NCBI RefSeq assembly: GCF_000732925.1
Contig: NZ_CP008953.1
Span: forward strand, 5,952,001 to 6,016,000
Source of the DNA: Amycolatopsis japonica
Lineage (GTDB): Bacteria; Actinomycetota; Actinomycetes; Mycobacteriales; Pseudonocardiaceae
DNA length: 64,000 nt
Direction of reading: 5' to 3'
Position 1 is the stretch's first letter. Each line of letters starts with the position of its first letter. This document shows positions 61,508 through 64,000 of the stretch, piece after piece. The notes beneath the pieces were generated by a model that saw nothing but the letters and a program-made list of their open reading frames with translations, was not told the DNA's origin and did not search any database. The position numbers were made by a program, and so were the translations under genes.

Positions 61508-62416
61508 GTGGAGATGTTGCACCTGCGGTATTTCGTGGCCGTCGCCGAAGAACTGAACTTCTCCCAGGCGGCCCGCAAACTGCATATGGCCGCCTCCCCG
61601 CTGAGCCAGCGCATCAAGGATCTCGAACACGAACTGGGCCACCGGCTGTTCGACCGCAGCACGCACCACGTCACGCTCACCGCGGCGGGTTCCGCGCTGC
61701 TGCCCATCGCGCGGGACGTCCTCGAACAGGTCAACGCGATCCCCTGGCGGCTGCGGGAAGCGGTGAAGCCCCGGCGGAGCACCGTGTTCGTCGGCATCCC
61801 CGCCGGTGTGCACCCGGCTTTGCGCGAGCGGGTCAAACGCCTCGAAGAACGCTGTCACGACCGCTTCGAGCTCAAGCGCTGGCCGGGCACGACGCCCGAT
61901 CTGGTCGCCGCGGTGCACGAGGGCAAGCTGGCGTTGTCGCTGGTCCGGATGCCGGTGACCGATCCCGCGCTGGAGATCGTCCCGGTTCAGGTGGAGCGGC
62001 TCGGCGCGGTCGTCCCGGCCGCCCGGTTCGCCGGACGGGAAACGGTGGACCTCGCCGAACTGCGTGATCTGTCCTACATCCCGTCGGCGTCGGAGAGCAT
62101 TCCGGCCTATTCGGACGATATGGACCACACCCTGTCGAAAGCGGGTATCAAGAAACGGCTCAAGGTCGGCGGAACCGAATATTCGGGCATTTCCGAATTA
62201 GTGGCGAACGGTTCGTCGTTCTCGATCACGATGCTCGATCCGGCCAGCCCGATGCATCTGTTCCTGGTCGACGGCGCGACCATCCTGCCGTTCGCCGATT
62301 TCCGCCCCCAGCTGGAGACCGCCCTGGTCTGGCGCCGCGACCGCGGCGAGGAGGGCGACCTCGCCGAACTCGTGTCCGGAGTCCGCGAGATCTTCGCCGA
62401 ACCGCTTTCGACCTGA
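61508..62416 (+). CDS. LysR-family regulator
   Basis: The 302-aa protein has the LysR winged helix (LRYFVAVAEELNFSQAARKL, HMAASPLSQRIKDLEHELGH, RLFDRSTHHVTLTAAGSALL) and a substrate-binding domain. It precedes and is probably regulatory for the CoA-transferase/hydratase operon that starts 112 bases downstream. GTG 61508 used; ATG 61514 possible. Confidence 0.93.
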   Translation: MEMLHLRYFVAVAEELNFSQAARKLHMAASPLSQRIKDLEHELGHRLFDRSTHHVTLTAAGSALLPIARDVLEQVNAIPWRLREAVKPRRSTVFVGIPAGVHPALRERVKRLEERCHDRFELKRWPGTTPDLVAAVHEGKLALSLVRMPVTDPALEIVPVQVERLGAVVPAARFAGRETVDLAELRDLSYIPSASESIPAYSDDMDHTLSKAGIKKRLKVGGTEYSGISELVANGSSFSITMLDPASPMHLFLVDGATILPFADFRPQLETALVWRRDRGEEGDLAELVSGVREIFAEPLST

Positions 62417-62417
62417 A

Positions 62418-62448
62418 GAATGGTATGACCACCGCGGTCATACCATTC
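62418..62448. promoter_or_regulatory. Perfect 13-bp inverted repeat after LysR gene
   Basis: GAATGGTATGACC and GGTCATACCATTC flank ACCGC, then CGCTTTTCTT. It can act as terminator for the LysR gene, but the AT-rich arms and place 80 bases before the CoA-transferase start also fit an operator. Confidence 0.75.
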
Positions 62449-62527
62449 CGCTTTTCTTGATCATTCCCTTCGCCGCAATTCGCGCCTAACTTCGGTTGTA
62501 GAGCGAACAACGGCGAAGGGAAGCAAA

Positions 62528-63685
62528 ATGACTCACACCGCCACCGGACCACTGGACGGCGTTCGCGTGATCGACCTCTCGACGGTCGTCATGGGCCCGT
62601 ACGCCGCGCAGATCCTCGGCGACCTGGGCGCCGACGTGATCAAGATCGAGTCCCCCGCCGACACCGTGCGGGTGGGCAGGTTCCGGACGACGCCGGGGAT
62701 GACCGCGCTCAACCTGAACGTGAACCGCAACAAGCGCAGCGTCGCCCTCAACCTCAAGGACGAGGAGGAACGCGAGCAGGCGCTCAAGCTGATCGACACC
62801 GCCGACGTGCTGATCACCAACATGCGCCCCGGCGCGCTGAGCAGGCTCGGCATGAACTACGCCGACCTCGCCGCGCGTAACCCCGGCCTGGTCTACGCCC
62901 ACGCGCAGGGCTTCCGCGGCGACTCCGACCGCGCGGGTCACGCCGCCTACGACGAGACGGTGCAGGCGTCGTCCGGGCTGGTCGACGTCGCGAACCGCGC
63001 CCTGGGCAAGCCGGTCTACCTGCCGACGATCATCGGCGACAAGGTCTCCTCCCTGACCATCGCCTACACCGTGCTCGCCGCGCTGGTGCACCGCGACCGG
63101 ACGGGCGAGGGCCAGCGGGTCGAGATCCCGATGACCGACACGCTGATCGCGTTCAACCTCGTCGAGCATCTCGCCGGGCACGTCTTCGAGCCCGCGGAGG
63201 GCCCGACCGGCTTCGGCCCGTCGATGAACCCCGGCCACCAGGCGGTGCACACCAAGGACGGCATGGCCTGCGTGATCCCGTACAACCCGCAGAACTTCCG
63301 CGACTTCTTCCACGCCGCCGGGCGGCCGGAACTGGCCGAGGACCCGCGGGTCAACGGCGACACGATCGACGGCGCCGACCACGAGGCGCTGGCCGCGATG
63401 ATCGCCGAATGCGCCCCGGCGCTGACCACCGCGGAATGGACCGAGGTCTGCGCGAAGCACAGCATCCCGATGGCGCCCGTCCTCGAACTCGACCACGCGC
63501 AGGACGACGAGTACGTCCGCGACGGCCACCTGCTCGACGTCGTCGAGCACCCGAGCGAGGGCTCGATCCGCACCATCGGCATCCCGGTGAAGTTCTCCGC
63601 GACCCCCGGTTCCGTCCGGCGTCTGGCTCCCCTGCCGGGTCAGGACACCGAAGACGTCCTGCGTGAACTCACCACCACTCGCTGA
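62528..63685 (+). CDS. Class III CoA-transferase (CaiB/BaiF family)
   Basis: The 385-aa protein has VIDLSTVVMGPYAAQILGDL, GADVIKIESPADTVRVGRF, NRNKRSVALNLKDEEEREQA, and AAYDETVQASSG with the catalytic Asp about D142. It transfers CoA between carboxylic acids. The ATG follows GAAGGGAAGCAAA. It is followed 9 bases later by an enoyl-CoA hydratase gene, suggesting an acyl-CoA degradation pathway; the acid is not known. Confidence 0.93.
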   Translation: MTHTATGPLDGVRVIDLSTVVMGPYAAQILGDLGADVIKIESPADTVRVGRFRTTPGMTALNLNVNRNKRSVALNLKDEEEREQALKLIDTADVLITNMRPGALSRLGMNYADLAARNPGLVYAHAQGFRGDSDRAGHAAYDETVQASSGLVDVANRALGKPVYLPTIIGDKVSSLTIAYTVLAALVHRDRTGEGQRVEIPMTDTLIAFNLVEHLAGHVFEPAEGPTGFGPSMNPGHQAVHTKDGMACVIPYNPQNFRDFFHAAGRPELAEDPRVNGDTIDGADHEALAAMIAECAPALTTAEWTEVCAKHSIPMAPVLELDHAQDDEYVRDGHLLDVVEHPSEGSIRTIGIPVKFSATPGSVRRLAPLPGQDTEDVLRELTTTR

Positions 63686-63694
63686 GGAAGAACC

Positions 63695-64000
63695 ATGAGC
63701 ACCAACGAAGTACGCACGGAACGGGTCGGCGGCACACTGCTGATCACGATCGACCGGCCCCAGGCGCGCAACGCGGTGAACGCCGCCGTCGCGGCAGGCC
63801 TTGCCGAAGCACTGGACCTGCTGGAATCCGATCCCACGTTGCGGGCCGGGGTCCTCACCGGCGCGGACGGCTCGTTCAGCGCCGGCATGGACCTCAAGGC
63901 TGCGCTGAAGGGCGAATCGCCCGAGATCCCCGGCCGCGGGTTCGGCGGGCTGACCGAGGCCGAACTCTCGAAGCCCCTGATCGCGGCCGTCGAAGGCTGG
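63695..64000 (+). CDS. Enoyl-CoA hydratase/isomerase family protein, 3' end outside window
   Basis: The 102 visible codons show the crotonase fold start: VGGTLLITIDRPQARNAVNA, GVLTGADGSFSAGMDLKAAL (oxyanion-hole A/G-rich region) and KPLIAAVEGW. AGGAAG precedes the ATG. It probably acts with the CoA-transferase in one pathway. Confidence 0.93.
   Translation, partial: MSTNEVRTERVGGTLLITIDRPQARNAVNAAVAAGLAEALDLLESDPTLRAGVLTGADGSFSAGMDLKAALKGESPEIPGRGFGGLTEAELSKPLIAAVEGW

Overview
The window is a high-GC actinobacterial chromosome segment carrying one intact-looking prophage. The host is most likely Amycolatopsis or a close pseudonocardial relative. I infer this from base composition, gene families and repeat style; no rRNA or marker gene is present to prove it. 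Host DNA occupies about 1-647 and 46808-64000. The prophage (about 46.2 kb) fills the middle and is bounded by a shared 14-bp core at 634-647 and 46808-46821. It sits in the 5' end of a PLP-dependent class V aminotransferase gene. The native start and first codons are stranded at the right junction, and the phage supplies a replacement ATG and ribosome site at the left junction.

Prophage layout. (i) 690-3645 is a cassette next to attL: a leftward small protein, then rightward genes for an XRE/TPR-like regulator, a tiny membrane protein, a conserved small protein and three mini zinc-ribbon proteins. It ends at a bidirectional terminator. (ii) 3716-17408 is a leftward early/replication arm: DNA repair and replication (DNA polymerase A, prim-pol/helicase, RecB/Cas4-like nuclease, endonuclease VII, metallophosphoesterase, sigma-like factor), nucleotide metabolism, and an RNA repair cassette (Rnl1-like RNA ligase, a small coupled protein, polynucleotide kinase-phosphatase). 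(iii) 17934-24357 is a second leftward block of about twenty small orphan proteins. (iv) 24358-25135 is a control region without clear genes, holding a tRNA-like structure, paired operators and a tandem decamer repeat. (v) 25136-45213 is the rightward late arm of a siphovirus: HNH, small terminase, tRNAs, large terminase, portal, MuF-like protein, scaffold, capsid, head-tail connectors, tail tube, frameshifted chaperones, tape measure, distal tail, minor tail, DUF1906-type lysin and holin-like proteins. (vi) 45275-46771 is a large serine integrase next to attR.

Regulation. A 13-15 bp imperfect palindrome (TGTCCG[T/G][C/T]GTACAAA) recurs in gene junctions of both arms. It is always in the same orientation to transcription, usually directly after a stop codon. 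This resembles the stoperators of cluster A mycobacteriophages, with a different sequence. A second signal (AAGGAAGGCTTGA) precedes several small genes at 18.2-20.8 kb as a start-associated sequence.

Host DNA to the right of the prophage carries an isocitrate lyase/PEP mutase family gene (operon partner of the interrupted aminotransferase), a PH-domain membrane protein pair with a divergent TetR regulator, a GPP34-family protein, a glycosyltransferase, two two-component systems, HxlR, TetR and LysR regulators, an SRPBCC protein, a secreted S15 peptidase, and the start of a CoA-transferase/enoyl-CoA hydratase operon.
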